Part shown: piece after piece, positions 26,480-35,943 of the stretch
Layout of the letters: the number at the start of each line of letters is the position of its first letter
How positions within the stretch are numbered: position 1 is the first letter of the stretch
Source of the DNA: Candidatus Cloacimonadota bacterium
Lineage (GTDB): Bacteria > Cloacimonadota > Cloacimonadia > Cloacimonadales > Cloacimonadaceae
NCBI GenBank assembly: GCA_023228125.1
Contig: JALOBT010000007.1
Location: 1 to 64,000 of the forward strand
Reading direction: 5' to 3'
Length of the DNA stretch: 64,000 bases
Program-made: the position numbers and the translations under genes
Notes under the pieces: model-generated
What the model was told of the DNA's origin: nothing
Databases searched by the model: none
The model's input: the letters and a program-made list of their open reading frames with translations, nothing else

Positions 26480-26702
26480 ATAATCACCTCACTGATTCAT
26501 TGCACTAATGAAAAATTATGGTGATGCAGTCTCCATTATTCCAAATCGCTTATACTGCATCATGGTATCCCAGTTCTTTAAAATACATGATAAGCAGATA
26601 TCAGTATTTAGCAAAGCATAATTCTATACTTTCTGCTTGTTATCTCAATGACAATAGGCCTGATAAGCCAAATGCCATCCCCCCTCTTTGGACTCGCTTC
26701 TA

Positions 26703-26760
26703 ATTCGTCTTCGACTCGAGATGACTCGAATATTCAAGTCACCTCGAGTTAAAGACGAAT
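26703..26760. repeat. Long hairpin, CTCGAG family, copy 2
   Basis: Arms 26703-26729 and 26734-26760 pair at 23 of 27 positions around ATAT. The left arm contains ACTCGAGATGACTCGA, identical to the copies at 2216 and 56495, while the outer stem is ATTCGTCTT. It ends the diverged repeat that continues to about 27110. Confidence 0.75.
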
Positions 26761-27110
26761 CGAAATCTAATTATAGGCAGTAGTGTGTGCCGTCCAAACC
26801 TTTTGTTTAGACTTTATCACGACCTTTCCTGCTGTGGCTTTACTCACTTCAGGTAAGCTATATCTTGCTTTCGGCCAGGCTACTTTGCATCTACCTGGGT
26901 CGTTTTTGAGTTTAAACAAAAGCAACGCTGATCGGATAAACCGAGCTCGCAATGTTATGATTCCCTGTTTTAACTCTCATTTTTGGTTGGAGATTAACTG
27001 GTAGTTGGCTGGAATAAGGAAAGATACAGGACATTCTGAAGCTTACTACCAGATCAAAAATGAAAGTCAAAACAGGCATCGGGCGAAAGTCTAAATGGGC
27101 GTGAGCTGCA
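26703..27110 (-). repeat. Diverged ~0.5 kb intergenic repeat, copy 2
   Basis: Read on the minus strand this aligns with 1700-2269: TGCCTGTTTTGACTTTCA, TTTATCCGATCAGCGTTG, ACGACCCAGGTAGATGC, AACAAAAGGTTTGGAC, then the terminal hairpin. Unlike copy 1 it lacks the ~80-base insertion and keeps a 61-codon frame (26767-26952) with no recognisable motif. The remaining 26480-26702 shows nothing. Confidence 0.6.
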
Positions 27111-27164
27111 TTATAGCAGAGCGAAACAGGAGCGGGGTTGACTCCAAGCTCAGCGATGTTTTGC

Positions 27165-27576
27165 AGAAACGGCGTTCTGCGCTACGGTAAAACCTTAAAA
27201 GCTCTGAAAATCCAATGAATCCATTCAATCCGCTCGATCTGTGTTCTATAATTACGCTGTGGGCGGAACAGGATATCTTCCGCAGGAACAGCGTTCTGCG
27301 CTACGATAAAACTTTAAAACGATAAAACCTTAAAACCTCTTTAAATCCAATGAATCCATTCAATCCGCTCGATCTGTGTTCTATAATTACGCTGTGGGCG
27401 GAACAGGATATCTTCCGCAGGAACGGCGTTCTGCGCTACGATAAAACTTTAAAACGATAAAACCTTAAAACCTCTTTAAATCCAAAGAATCCATTCAATC
27501 CGCTCAATCTGTGTTCTATAATTTTGCTGTATGCGGTACAGGATATCTTCCGCAGGAACAGCGTTCTGCGCTACGA
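27165..27576. repeat. 135-bp tandem repeat
   Basis: Units containing GCGTTCTGCGCTACG (27172, 27291, 27426, 27561), CCATTCAATCCGCTC and GGATATCTTCCGCAGGAAC repeat with spacings of 119, 135 and 135 bases. The array ends 14 bases before the stop of the convergent-facing gene at 27590. Confidence 0.85.
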
Positions 27577-27589
27577 GTGGGCTCCTGCG

Positions 27590-28669
27590 TTACGGAAACC
27601 AGAGCAGGCCATCCTCGCGAATGCAGATACGGGGTAAATCCTTGGTGGGGCCCAGGGTGATGATATAGCTTTGCGAAGTTCGCTCTATCTTGACAGGCAC
27701 TTTGCGGCCTGCATAGCGGAGCTTTTTGGCCTTTAGCTGACCCAGTCTGGAGGCGTATTTGCCCTTGTCCATCTCATACTGCTTTTGTTTGTAATAGAGC
27801 TGGCGCAGGTATGCTTTGGCGGTTTCGAGCTGGGGGATTTCAACTTGGGCATACTCGGTGCCAGCTTTGGCATGGGAAAAGAAGAGGTAGCCCCAACGCT
27901 CTGGATAGTGCATAGCGACAAGGCCTTGCGGGCTCCACACCCAATTGTATTCCGGGCGGGATGGCACTTTGACGTATTTGCCGTCTTGGGCTGTGGTGAT
28001 CCAATGCACACGGGAGAAATTCACCCGCCAATAGTCAGCTTCGGGAGGTGGAAACTCTTTGTGCGCACATTCTTGCAGAACCTGCATGGGGATTTTCATC
28101 TCTACATACCAGGCTTTGTCTGTGTCAGAAGGATCATTCAAGCTGCCGTCTATGTGAATAGCATATTCGAGCTCGCGGATATCCCAGGCGTTGATCGCCA
28201 CTTGCTGACGGTCCCGATAAGGCTTGATCAAAAAGAGATCCCAGAGCGTGCCCAGGGCGTTTACTTCCAGCTCGTAATAATCGTGAGTATCGCCATCGGG
28301 ATCGATAAAGACCTCAAAATCGGTATCGTGAAAGATCACGGCATCGCGCTGGGTAAGTGTAGCCCAGACATGCGGTTCGATGAGCTCGGCACCTATATAC
28401 AGAGCCTCATTATCCCAGAGCATTTTCACCCTGGTTTGCAGGAAAGGCAGGGGTTTCAGATCGCCTTCGATATCTACAAAGTCTTCTGTATAGGGAGTTT
28501 TCTGCCAGGATTCCTCGTCCAAACGGCCATCGATGATGATCTCGGAACAGGGTCTCAGGGCGGTATAAGTGCTTGGAGCCAGAGCTCCTTGCGGGATAGG
28601 AAATACTTCCTTGGCTGCCATGGGGAATATCCCTAAAAGGCAGATGATCATAATAATAAGCTTACGCAT
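27590..28669 (-). CDS. Secreted CBM9-like carbohydrate-binding protein
   Basis: A 359-residue protein with a signal peptide (MRKLIIMIICLLGIFPMAA). Residues ~40-255 match the carbohydrate-binding family 9 / DOMON-like fold seen in this group: IIDGRLDEESWQKTPYTEDF, LWDNEALYIGAELIEP, FIDPDGDTHDYYELEVNA and YWRVNFSRVHW. The C-terminal ~90 residues (YLRQLYYKQKQYEMDKGKYA onward) are helical and then beta, with no known domain. It is the last gene of the glycan operon, 9 bases after GH130, and the only one of the enzymes' neighbours that is exported without a transport role, so it may bind glycan at the surface or in the periplasm. Confidence 0.8.
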   Translation of the reverse strand: MRKLIIMIICLLGIFPMAAKEVFPIPQGALAPSTYTALRPCSEIIIDGRLDEESWQKTPYTEDFVDIEGDLKPLPFLQTRVKMLWDNEALYIGAELIEPHVWATLTQRDAVIFHDTDFEVFIDPDGDTHDYYELEVNALGTLWDLFLIKPYRDRQQVAINAWDIRELEYAIHIDGSLNDPSDTDKAWYVEMKIPMQVLQECAHKEFPPPEADYWRVNFSRVHWITTAQDGKYVKVPSRPEYNWVWSPQGLVAMHYPERWGYLFFSHAKAGTEYAQVEIPQLETAKAYLRQLYYKQKQYEMDKGKYASRLGQLKAKKLRYAGRKVPVKIERTSQSYIITLGPTKDLPRICIREDGLLWFP

Positions 28670-28678
28670 GATATAACC

Positions 28679-29626
28679 TCACTCGGCACGGGCCTGAGCG
28701 ATGAGCTCGGCAGGCGTGGTAATAGCCAAAGCCACCGCGGTATCCGCTGCGCCATAATAGATGTAGATAGGGGTGTCCTTATCCATTACATGGCTGTCAC
28801 TTAGAGCGATAGCTGCACTGGGGAAGATCACATTGGGCACTTGGCCGCTAAGTTCATAGCTTTCACGGGGTTCCAATACATTATAGCGTCCACGGGCCAG
28901 GGTAATCCAGGGCCTCTCTCTGTCTTGTAAAGAGATGCCGGCCTGATAGATATTGGAGCTGCCAAAGTGCGTGGCCACACCGTGATAGATGTGCAGCCAG
29001 CCCTCTTCACAGAGCAGTGGTGGAGGGCCGGAACCGATGAGTTCATCCCAATAGTGAGGACGACCGGAAAATACTTCCGCGACTTCCTGCCAATGTAGCA
29101 TATCCCGGCTTTTACTACACACGATGCGGGAGCCAGTCTTCACTCCATCGGTGCCAACGTGTTTATTGGGGCGCTCAAAACGATAATCCGTGCCAGGCAG
29201 CAAGACTCCGTTTCGTGTATCTGGCTCTGAAGCAAGCCCGATAAAGTCCAGGCTGTCAAAGTCTTCGCTGCGGAAATAGCCCAGGAAGCAGCCCTTGTCC
29301 GTATCCATGGCGCAAAAGACCTGATAGAATCCGGCTGTATCAGCGGTGATTCTGGCATCATAGATATGATAGATCATATGTTTGCAGCGTTCTAAGTGCA
29401 GGATTTGGACGGGTAGATCTGAGCTACTAAAGTGGATGCCGTCTTCAGATAGGGCTTTCACAAAGAAGGTCTCACGGGCACGGTTTTGTACCCTGAGCAG
29501 CAGTAGGAATTGCCCTTCATGCCGCACTCCGCCAGGGTTGAACACGGAAGATACATCTTGCAAAGCGGGATGCCGGCTTTTGATATCCTGGCGGGTGATG
29601 ATGGGATTATCAGGATAGCGGTACAA
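28679..29626 (-). CDS. GH130 family glycoside phosphorylase
   Basis: A 315-residue five-bladed propeller enzyme of family GH130. Marks are the N-terminal YPDNPIITRQDI, SSVFNPGGVR, YDARIT with the probable catalytic Asp, and SGPPPL followed by WLHIYHGV. Family members cleave beta-mannosides with phosphate, releasing mannose 1-phosphate; some act on Man-beta-1,4-GlcNAc from N-glycan cores. No signal peptide, so cytoplasmic. The start is a TTG at 29626 with GGAG 7 bases upstream, inside the end of the GH20 gene (17-base overlap). Substrate is inferred from its GH38 and GH20 neighbours, not from residues. Confidence 0.85.
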   Translation of the reverse strand: MYRYPDNPIITRQDIKSRHPALQDVSSVFNPGGVRHEGQFLLLLRVQNRARETFFVKALSEDGIHFSSSDLPVQILHLERCKHMIYHIYDARITADTAGFYQVFCAMDTDKGCFLGYFRSEDFDSLDFIGLASEPDTRNGVLLPGTDYRFERPNKHVGTDGVKTGSRIVCSKSRDMLHWQEVAEVFSGRPHYWDELIGSGPPPLLCEEGWLHIYHGVATHFGSSNIYQAGISLQDRERPWITLARGRYNVLEPRESYELSGQVPNVIFPSAAIALSDSHVMDKDTPIYIYYGAADTAVALAITTPAELIAQARAE

Positions 29627-31052
29627 AGTAGGTCTCCAGGGCCTTTAGGCGGGATTCAAAGGCGGCAAAATCCTGCGTGGGATTCCAGGCACGTTCGGCC
29701 AAAGCCACGGCGCGGGGATGCAGTCTGCCAAACAGATCCTGCGGAGTGTAAACGTATTCCGTCCAGAGGTTTGCCTGCACACCCAAACAGAGCTCCGGGC
29801 GGGCATAACGCTCTGGGCTCAGGCCATAGACATTCTCCAAAGTGCTCACGCCATGCGCACCGCTGGCATCCGGCTGGTCCCTCCAATCCAAATAGCAGAT
29901 CTTATTGGGGCAGAGGATGTAGCGATTGCCATTTGCCGCAGCGAGCTTGGCCGCATCGATGGCATCACCCCGCCAGAGCATGGCGATCAAAGAGCTATCC
30001 ACTGCGCCATCAAGCACTTCATCCCAGGCGATGGCCTCTTTACCACAGTCTTTCAGGATGCCGGCAAGTTGATCTGTAAACCAGCCTTGCAGCTCTTCAT
30101 AATCCTTGAGACCCAAGTCTTTGAGGCGGGCCTGGCAGTCCGGGCATCGCTGCCAAATGGTTTTGGGCACTTCATCGCCCCCGATATGGAAATAGGGGCC
30201 CGGAAAGAGCTCGCAATACTCTTCCAGCAGCTCTTTGAGGAAGGCCAGCGTGGCATCTTTGCCTACGCAGAGGATGTATTCAAACACGCCCCAACTATTG
30301 GCAGAGCGATACTTATGCGGCTCACAGCCCAGACTCGGATAGGCGGTCAAAAGGGCCAGACTATGCCCGGGAAAATCGAGCTCCGGCACAATGGTGATGC
30401 CGAGTTCCGTGGCATAGGCGATCAGCTCCCGCACCTCCTCCTGAGTGTAAAAGCCACCATAGCGGCTGCCATCCTCCTCAGTGCGCCAGGCGGCGATTTC
30501 GGCCAGCAGCGGAAAGCGTTTGCTCTCCAAACGCCAACCCTGATCGTCACTTAAATGCCAATGCAAATAGTTGAGCTTCAAATCACTCATGTAATCCAGA
30601 TAGCTTTTCACGGTGCTGACGCCAAAGAAATGCCGGCTTTCATCCAGATGCAGACCGCGGTAGTCATAAGCGGGGTAATCTATGATGCGGCCGCAGTTTA
30701 GCTTGCCATCCTGTTCGTTAATAGCCAGATGGATCAGCTGTTTCAGGGTGGCCAGAGCATAGCGGAAGCCATCTGTGCTTTTGGCGGAAAGGGTGATTTC
30801 GCCAGGCTCGATGCTGAGCAGGTGCATATCCTTGTGGCTGGCAGCAACGCGGGGCATCTGCAACAGGCGCAGCCTGATGGGTGCAGCGGTAAAGAGCTCT
30901 GGTCTGGCTGCCTTCTGCTGTTCATAAAAGGCCAGGAAGCGGGAAAGCACAAGCTCCAGCTCCGTAAAGCTTTTGGGCAGGATGATCTCAAAGCTCTGCG
31001 GCAGCGGGATCTGCTGCTCTCTCAGAAGAATTTCACGAGGATAGGGTATCAT
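29610..31052 (-). CDS. GH20 beta-N-acetylhexosaminidase
   Basis: A 480-residue GH20 enzyme. The small alpha/beta N-terminal domain (1-~115) is followed by the TIM barrel: YDYRGLHLDESRHFFGV, YLHWHLSDDQGWRLE, ELDFPGHSLALL and the catalytic pair D293-E294 in FHIGGDEVP. It removes terminal beta-linked GlcNAc or GalNAc. No signal peptide is seen, so it should act in the cytoplasm on imported oligosaccharide. ATG at 31052, GGAG 7 bases upstream; it overlaps the GH38 end by 20 bases and the GH130 start by 17. Confidence 0.94.
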   Translation of the reverse strand: MIPYPREILLREQQIPLPQSFEIILPKSFTELELVLSRFLAFYEQQKAARPELFTAAPIRLRLLQMPRVAASHKDMHLLSIEPGEITLSAKSTDGFRYALATLKQLIHLAINEQDGKLNCGRIIDYPAYDYRGLHLDESRHFFGVSTVKSYLDYMSDLKLNYLHWHLSDDQGWRLESKRFPLLAEIAAWRTEEDGSRYGGFYTQEEVRELIAYATELGITIVPELDFPGHSLALLTAYPSLGCEPHKYRSANSWGVFEYILCVGKDATLAFLKELLEEYCELFPGPYFHIGGDEVPKTIWQRCPDCQARLKDLGLKDYEELQGWFTDQLAGILKDCGKEAIAWDEVLDGAVDSSLIAMLWRGDAIDAAKLAAANGNRYILCPNKICYLDWRDQPDASGAHGVSTLENVYGLSPERYARPELCLGVQANLWTEYVYTPQDLFGRLHPRAVALAERAWNPTQDFAAFESRLKALETYFVPLS

Positions 31053-34000
31053 CTTTCAACTCCAAACGTAGGGTTATAATTTCAAAGGGCTGCACGGGGA
31101 AGTCTTCGTCCATAAAGATTTCTTGCTCAGGCTCTTCCAGCATATTGCACTTGTAAATCTTCTGGATGGGCAGCAGGGTAAAGAGGGATTCTACACAGTG
31201 CCGTCCCAAGGGCTCATAAAGCCGGAGGATGATGGCCCGGCCCTGCTCTGCCGGTTTGATGGTGTTCAGAACGAGGGTATCGTGCCTAAAGTGCAGATCC
31301 AGGGGCTTTAGAGGGGACTTGCCTTCTGTGAGAATGAGCTCTGCCTCAAGGCTTTGCGAGACTTCTGCAAGATGGGCTTCGGTGATATCGCAGGTGTCGC
31401 AGAAGAAGCCATAGGAATAGCTTTGTTGTCCGAGATCGGCCTGTGGATCTACATCAGCGGGACTACGCAGGAGCGCGAGCTCCAGGCGGTTTTCAAGGGC
31501 CGAATAGCCGTATTTGCTGGCGGCCAGGATGGCGCAGGTACGTCCCGCTTCGCTCTGTGCCACAAAGCCTTGAGCGGGGAAATCGAAGCGAGCGGCTTCC
31601 CAGGCGTTTTGCGGCCTGGCACTGCGGGAGAGCAGGCCCATCTGAATGCCGCAGTCCACCTTCTGCGAAAAGACCTTGCTGCAAAAGGCTACACGCAGCA
31701 TCTGGTGCTGCTCCTGCCAATCTACCTCGTGATGGATGCTGAGGTGTTTGGCTCCGGGCAGCAGCTCGATGGTCTGTTTAAGGGTGGATTTACCGATCTT
31801 CAGTTCATGCACAATGCGTGAGTAATCTCCAATGCTAAAAGCCTCTATGACCTTGGTTTCGCTTGCTTCCAGAGGCCTGGTTTCACGATAATAATGGTTG
31901 ATATCCCAGGCACCCCAGTTGTTGGGTTCATCCTCCCAAAGCTGGATGAGGTTGGATTCACTTTCCAAGAACTCAATGCCATTATTCTCTATACTGAGGA
32001 GGCTTCCTCTGGGGCTAACTTTCACCTTAAGATCGCTTCCTTGAAGCAGATAGCCATCCTGTTCGGGGACGATCTCTTCCCGCTCGATCAGCATGGGCTC
32101 AAGCTGTGTATAAAAGCTGAAACTGCCCTTGCTGTAAGGCTCCAGGCGCACTAAGACCTTGATCTCCTGCTCTTCCTGAATTACATGGGCTATCTCACCG
32201 TGATCCAGAATTGCCGCGTAATCTTTGTAAGCTATAGGGAAGCTCAGCCAGCTCTGCACTGCTGTGGGCGCGGGATTGAAGATGCTGTAGGTCAATTCAC
32301 TAAGCTCCGGAATCAGGCTTTCCTGAATATAGGCCTTTAGCGCACTATGGTTCTTTCCGCTCAGCTCATGGGCATCGCTGTAAACTTGGGTGATGGAGCT
32401 ACCCGGCAGGATATCGTGAAATTGCAGCAGCAGGGTATCTTGCCAGATGGGATGCAGCAGCGCAGGATATGTGAAGCTGCCGCCTGCCAGCGCTCTCAGC
32501 ACTGCAATCCACTCTGCCGCATGCAGAAGGCGTTCACTTTGCAGATTATCCTTCTTCATCCTGGCCTGGGTGGTGTAGGTGCCGCGGTGAAACTCCAAAT
32601 ATAGCTCTGTATAGCACTTAGGCAGTTTGTCTTCCGGAATCTGCCCATATTCTGCAAAGAAGTCTGCCGCTGTGCTAAAGACAAAGTTCGGACTGCCTTC
32701 CAGGTCTTTTTGCCTGAGGCCGTATTCAATGTGATTGCGCGTAGGTCCACCTCCCCCATCCCCGATGCCATATAGGTTCAGAAAGCTCTCTGCCAGTTCA
32801 GCTTGGGCGAATCTGCCTTCTGTAGCGATAAAGGCGGAAGGGTTGTTTGAGAAGTTATAGTCATTAGTGGGAAGCTGATGCGCACGCACTTCAGAACCAT
32901 CAATGCCTTGCCAGATAAAGAGATGCTTGTCAAAGACATTGCTCTCGTTCCAGGACAGCTTCTGCGTGATGAAGTAATCCACTTTGCAGCCCTTCATGAG
33001 TTGGGGCAGATTACCGGAAAAGCCAAAGCAATCCGGCAACCACAGGCAGTTTGGGATGATGCCAAACTCCTGATCAAAGAAGCTACGGCCATAGCTGAAT
33101 TGCCTGATGATGGATTCTCCGCAGGGGAGATTGGTATCAAACTCCACCCAGGAGGCTCCTTGAATCTCCCATCGCCCTTGTTTCACAGCAGCTTGAACCT
33201 CTGCATAGAGGGCAGGATAGTCTTCCTTGATCCACTGATAAAGCTGGGCCTGCGAGGCTCCGAAGATGTAGTCTGGATAGCGCTCCAAGAGACGCAGAGC
33301 ATTGGCAAAAGTCCTGCCCCCTTTGCGCCTGCTTTCCCGGATGGGCCACAGCCAGGCCAGATCCAGATGCGCATGACCCACGCTATAGGCCTTTAGTGCA
33401 CTGGCCTGAGCAGGCTTGGCCAGTAGCTCTTTGGCGATCTTACGTGCTTCCGAGGAATCACTGCCCCAGATATTACAGATTTCATTCAATCCATAGATGA
33501 TCTTAGCGCGGCGCACAGAGCCCTTGGGCAAAGCTACCGCCAGGTCATTCAGCAGTTCCAAATCCAGCGTAAACTGATAGTTCTCTTCATCAAAGAGGCT
33601 GAGCGAGCAGACAGCCAGGCGATATTCTTCCTTGCCCGCTCCGAAAAGATCATTTGCCGCAGCTTCGATATAGAGTTCAAAATCGCCCTCAGCATCGGCG
33701 ATATCTGCCAGCGGGACATAATGTTTGGCCGCATTGTGATACCAATCCACCTTGGGAGTGAGCCCCATCCAGGGTTTGCCGCTTTGCATCACACAGGCTT
33801 CTCCCTCACAATCGAAGCACAGACCTTGCATAGAAGCCGGATGCTGGGTGCTAAGTTTGCCCCAGACCTTGAACCAGGCGGAACCCCAGACCTCGCTCCA
33901 GATTTCGCCGCACTTGATCTTTTGCCACTTAGCACTCTGTAAAGCCTCCCAGGGTATGGGTTTCAGGTCATGGATATACTCTGTGCAGAGCGGCTGAAGC

Positions 34001-34074
34001 TGCGTATAAAGTGCATCTTTTTGACGTTGAAGGAAGCGTTTAATGCGCTCCAAATGAATCTTTTCGTTTTGCAT
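31033..34074 (-). CDS. GH38 alpha-mannosidase
   Basis: A 1013-residue GH38 enzyme that removes alpha-linked mannose. The catalytic barrel shows the metal site VGHAHLDLAW (H234, D238) and the nucleophile motif WLPDCFGFSG (D348); FITQKLSWNESN and HDILPGSS follow. The C-terminal beta-rich half is of normal length. It has no signal peptide and should be cytoplasmic. Its ATG directly follows the stop of the upstream permease gene (TAGATG), so translation is likely coupled. With GH20 and GH130 next to it, it fits stepwise trimming of mannose-rich, GlcNAc-containing glycans. Confidence 0.95.
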   Translation of the reverse strand: MQNEKIHLERIKRFLQRQKDALYTQLQPLCTEYIHDLKPIPWEALQSAKWQKIKCGEIWSEVWGSAWFKVWGKLSTQHPASMQGLCFDCEGEACVMQSGKPWMGLTPKVDWYHNAAKHYVPLADIADAEGDFELYIEAAANDLFGAGKEEYRLAVCSLSLFDEENYQFTLDLELLNDLAVALPKGSVRRAKIIYGLNEICNIWGSDSSEARKIAKELLAKPAQASALKAYSVGHAHLDLAWLWPIRESRRKGGRTFANALRLLERYPDYIFGASQAQLYQWIKEDYPALYAEVQAAVKQGRWEIQGASWVEFDTNLPCGESIIRQFSYGRSFFDQEFGIIPNCLWLPDCFGFSGNLPQLMKGCKVDYFITQKLSWNESNVFDKHLFIWQGIDGSEVRAHQLPTNDYNFSNNPSAFIATEGRFAQAELAESFLNLYGIGDGGGGPTRNHIEYGLRQKDLEGSPNFVFSTAADFFAEYGQIPEDKLPKCYTELYLEFHRGTYTTQARMKKDNLQSERLLHAAEWIAVLRALAGGSFTYPALLHPIWQDTLLLQFHDILPGSSITQVYSDAHELSGKNHSALKAYIQESLIPELSELTYSIFNPAPTAVQSWLSFPIAYKDYAAILDHGEIAHVIQEEQEIKVLVRLEPYSKGSFSFYTQLEPMLIEREEIVPEQDGYLLQGSDLKVKVSPRGSLLSIENNGIEFLESESNLIQLWEDEPNNWGAWDINHYYRETRPLEASETKVIEAFSIGDYSRIVHELKIGKSTLKQTIELLPGAKHLSIHHEVDWQEQHQMLRVAFCSKVFSQKVDCGIQMGLLSRSARPQNAWEAARFDFPAQGFVAQSEAGRTCAILAASKYGYSALENRLELALLRSPADVDPQADLGQQSYSYGFFCDTCDITEAHLAEVSQSLEAELILTEGKSPLKPLDLHFRHDTLVLNTIKPAEQGRAIILRLYEPLGRHCVESLFTLLPIQKIYKCNMLEEPEQEIFMDEDFPVQPFEIITLRLELKDDTLSS

Positions 34075-35943
34075 CTATTTCTCCATTGGGACTACAATCC
34101 CTTTGATAATAATGTTTTGGAAGAAGATAAAGACCAGCAAAGTGGGAATGGCCGCGATCACCAAGGCCGCATAGCCCACGGAGCTGCTGGCACGCTGCAT
34201 GAGCTCGTAAATGTGCACCATGAGCGTCCACATGGATTGATCCTGGCAGACCAAAAAGGCAAAGAGGAAATTGCGGTAGGCGGCGTTAAATGCTCCCAGG
34301 GCAATCACTGCCAGGATGGGCTTGCTGAGATATAAGGTGAACTGCCAGAAGAGTCTGAACTCCCCTGCCCCATCCAGACGCGCGCTTTCGTAAAGCTCTC
34401 GCGGCAGGCTATCAAAGAAGCCTTTGAGCAGAAAGATGAAATAGCCATCCGCCGCCGCAGGCAAGACCAAAGCCCAGAAGGTATTGAGCAGATTGAGTCG
34501 CTTGAGCATCAAGAAGTTCGGGATGCCCATCACCATCGCTGGAAAAGCCATAGTGAGCATAAAAAGCATGATGATCTGATAAGAATATGAAGGCTTGAAG
34601 CGGCTGAGTGCATAGGCGGCCAGGGGATTGACTATAAGCGACAGCAGGATGCTGAGCAGCACATAGATAGCGGTATTGCGCAGAGAGCGGGCATCGGAAA
34701 GCATCTGCTCCAGTGCCATGGCATAATTGCGCCCCAAAAACTCCTTCCTGATGGCAGATTTGCGCTGACTAAAGTAGTGATAATCCAAGTGATCCGTGGG
34801 AAAGTTGATCTCGCTAAAGCTGCCGTAGTTTACGCCCCAATCCCTGTTCAGGCTTTGAATATCCGCATACTGCCCCTCGCAATAGTCCCTGAAATCCTGG
34901 GCAATATTCACGATCCTGAGCTGCTGGGGCCGGGCATGATTCTGCAGGAAGAAACTGATATCTTCGATGATGGCGCCGGAAAATTCCTCCGGCACCGTGA
35001 TCTGTTCGAAGCTCTCAAAATCACTCTGCCAGGCCTGATTCAGCATTCCGATCCCGTCATACTTTTGCCGCAGCATGTCCCTGAAATCCGTCATGGCCGC
35101 ACCGCCGATCTGCAAGTGATGCACATTCAGCACTTCTTTGGCATAGTGCAACCAATACTCACTCAAGGGATTACCGGCTCCAAGGTAGCTCACGGGCAGG
35201 TGAATATCCTCCCAACTTTGGTAAGTCGTGCCCCAGGCGGTATTCAGTGAATCCAGTTTACCGGCAAAGGCCGGGACCAATTCCGCATTCACAAAAGCGC
35301 CTTCGGGATTGATGTAATAGCGCATCCAGGGCGGACTTTCTTCTTTGAACTCGCGGAACCGCCCCAGATAGCCCTCTTTTGAGCTCACGAAGTTTCGGCG
35401 CAGGATTTCCTTTTCCTCCACCATGATTTCTTCCCAGAAGCGGGCACCGGTATTGTATTTACGGTTAAAAACCAAGAGATCACCATCGTTTTCGGCCCGA
35501 ATCTGCTTTCTGTAGATGCGTTGCGCCAGCGGGTAAACTCCTCTGCCATAATGCTCTGCCAGATAGTAATGATAGACCCCGTAATCGCTTTCATGCTTTG
35601 CCAAAAAGGCTTCCCAGCTCTGGGCTATTTCAGGAATGTATCTATCCGGTGTATGCACCTCGCGGAAGGAAATCCAGCTTCCGGGATAGTTATCCATCAG
35701 GCGGCTGCTTTCCTCATTGTACCGGCTTTCCAGATACTTCTGATACAGCACTTCCTCATCATAAAAATAGGCCGGAATCAGATCCATACTGTGGCTATCC
35801 ACAGAGCTTTTTACCGAGGAGGATATCATCAACAAAAACGGATAAACCATGGTGATGGCGCCTACGATCAAGACCACATGGATGATGCCATCCAGGAGCC
35901 TGTATTTGCCGCGTTTGCGCCCAACTCTGCCGATGATGCTCAT
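34075..35943 (-). CDS. ABC sugar permease (MalG type) with a large extracytoplasmic insert
   Basis: A 622-residue permease, about twice the usual ~280. One membrane helix (~20-42, VVLIVGAITMVYPFLLMIS) is followed by roughly 370 hydrophilic residues before the usual MalG-type core from ~415 on. The core carries the ATPase-contacting EAA loop, ELYESARLDGAGEFRLFWQF. The insert holds three spaced repeats: LNTAWGTTYQSWEDIHLP (N234), LNQAWQSDFESFEQITVP (N302) and LNRDWGVNYGSFSEINFP (N366). These resemble the N-x-x-W-G-x-x-Y/F patterns of glycan-active proteins, so the insert may help bind substrate on the outside. It overlaps the upstream fusion gene by 4 bases (ATGA) and abuts GH38. No ATPase gene is present in the operon. 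Confidence 0.88.
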   Translation of the reverse strand: MSIIGRVGRKRGKYRLLDGIIHVVLIVGAITMVYPFLLMISSSVKSSVDSHSMDLIPAYFYDEEVLYQKYLESRYNEESSRLMDNYPGSWISFREVHTPDRYIPEIAQSWEAFLAKHESDYGVYHYYLAEHYGRGVYPLAQRIYRKQIRAENDGDLLVFNRKYNTGARFWEEIMVEEKEILRRNFVSSKEGYLGRFREFKEESPPWMRYYINPEGAFVNAELVPAFAGKLDSLNTAWGTTYQSWEDIHLPVSYLGAGNPLSEYWLHYAKEVLNVHHLQIGGAAMTDFRDMLRQKYDGIGMLNQAWQSDFESFEQITVPEEFSGAIIEDISFFLQNHARPQQLRIVNIAQDFRDYCEGQYADIQSLNRDWGVNYGSFSEINFPTDHLDYHYFSQRKSAIRKEFLGRNYAMALEQMLSDARSLRNTAIYVLLSILLSLIVNPLAAYALSRFKPSYSYQIIMLFMLTMAFPAMVMGIPNFLMLKRLNLLNTFWALVLPAAADGYFIFLLKGFFDSLPRELYESARLDGAGEFRLFWQFTLYLSKPILAVIALGAFNAAYRNFLFAFLVCQDQSMWTLMVHIYELMQRASSSVGYAALVIAAIPTLLVFIFFQNIIIKGIVVPMEK

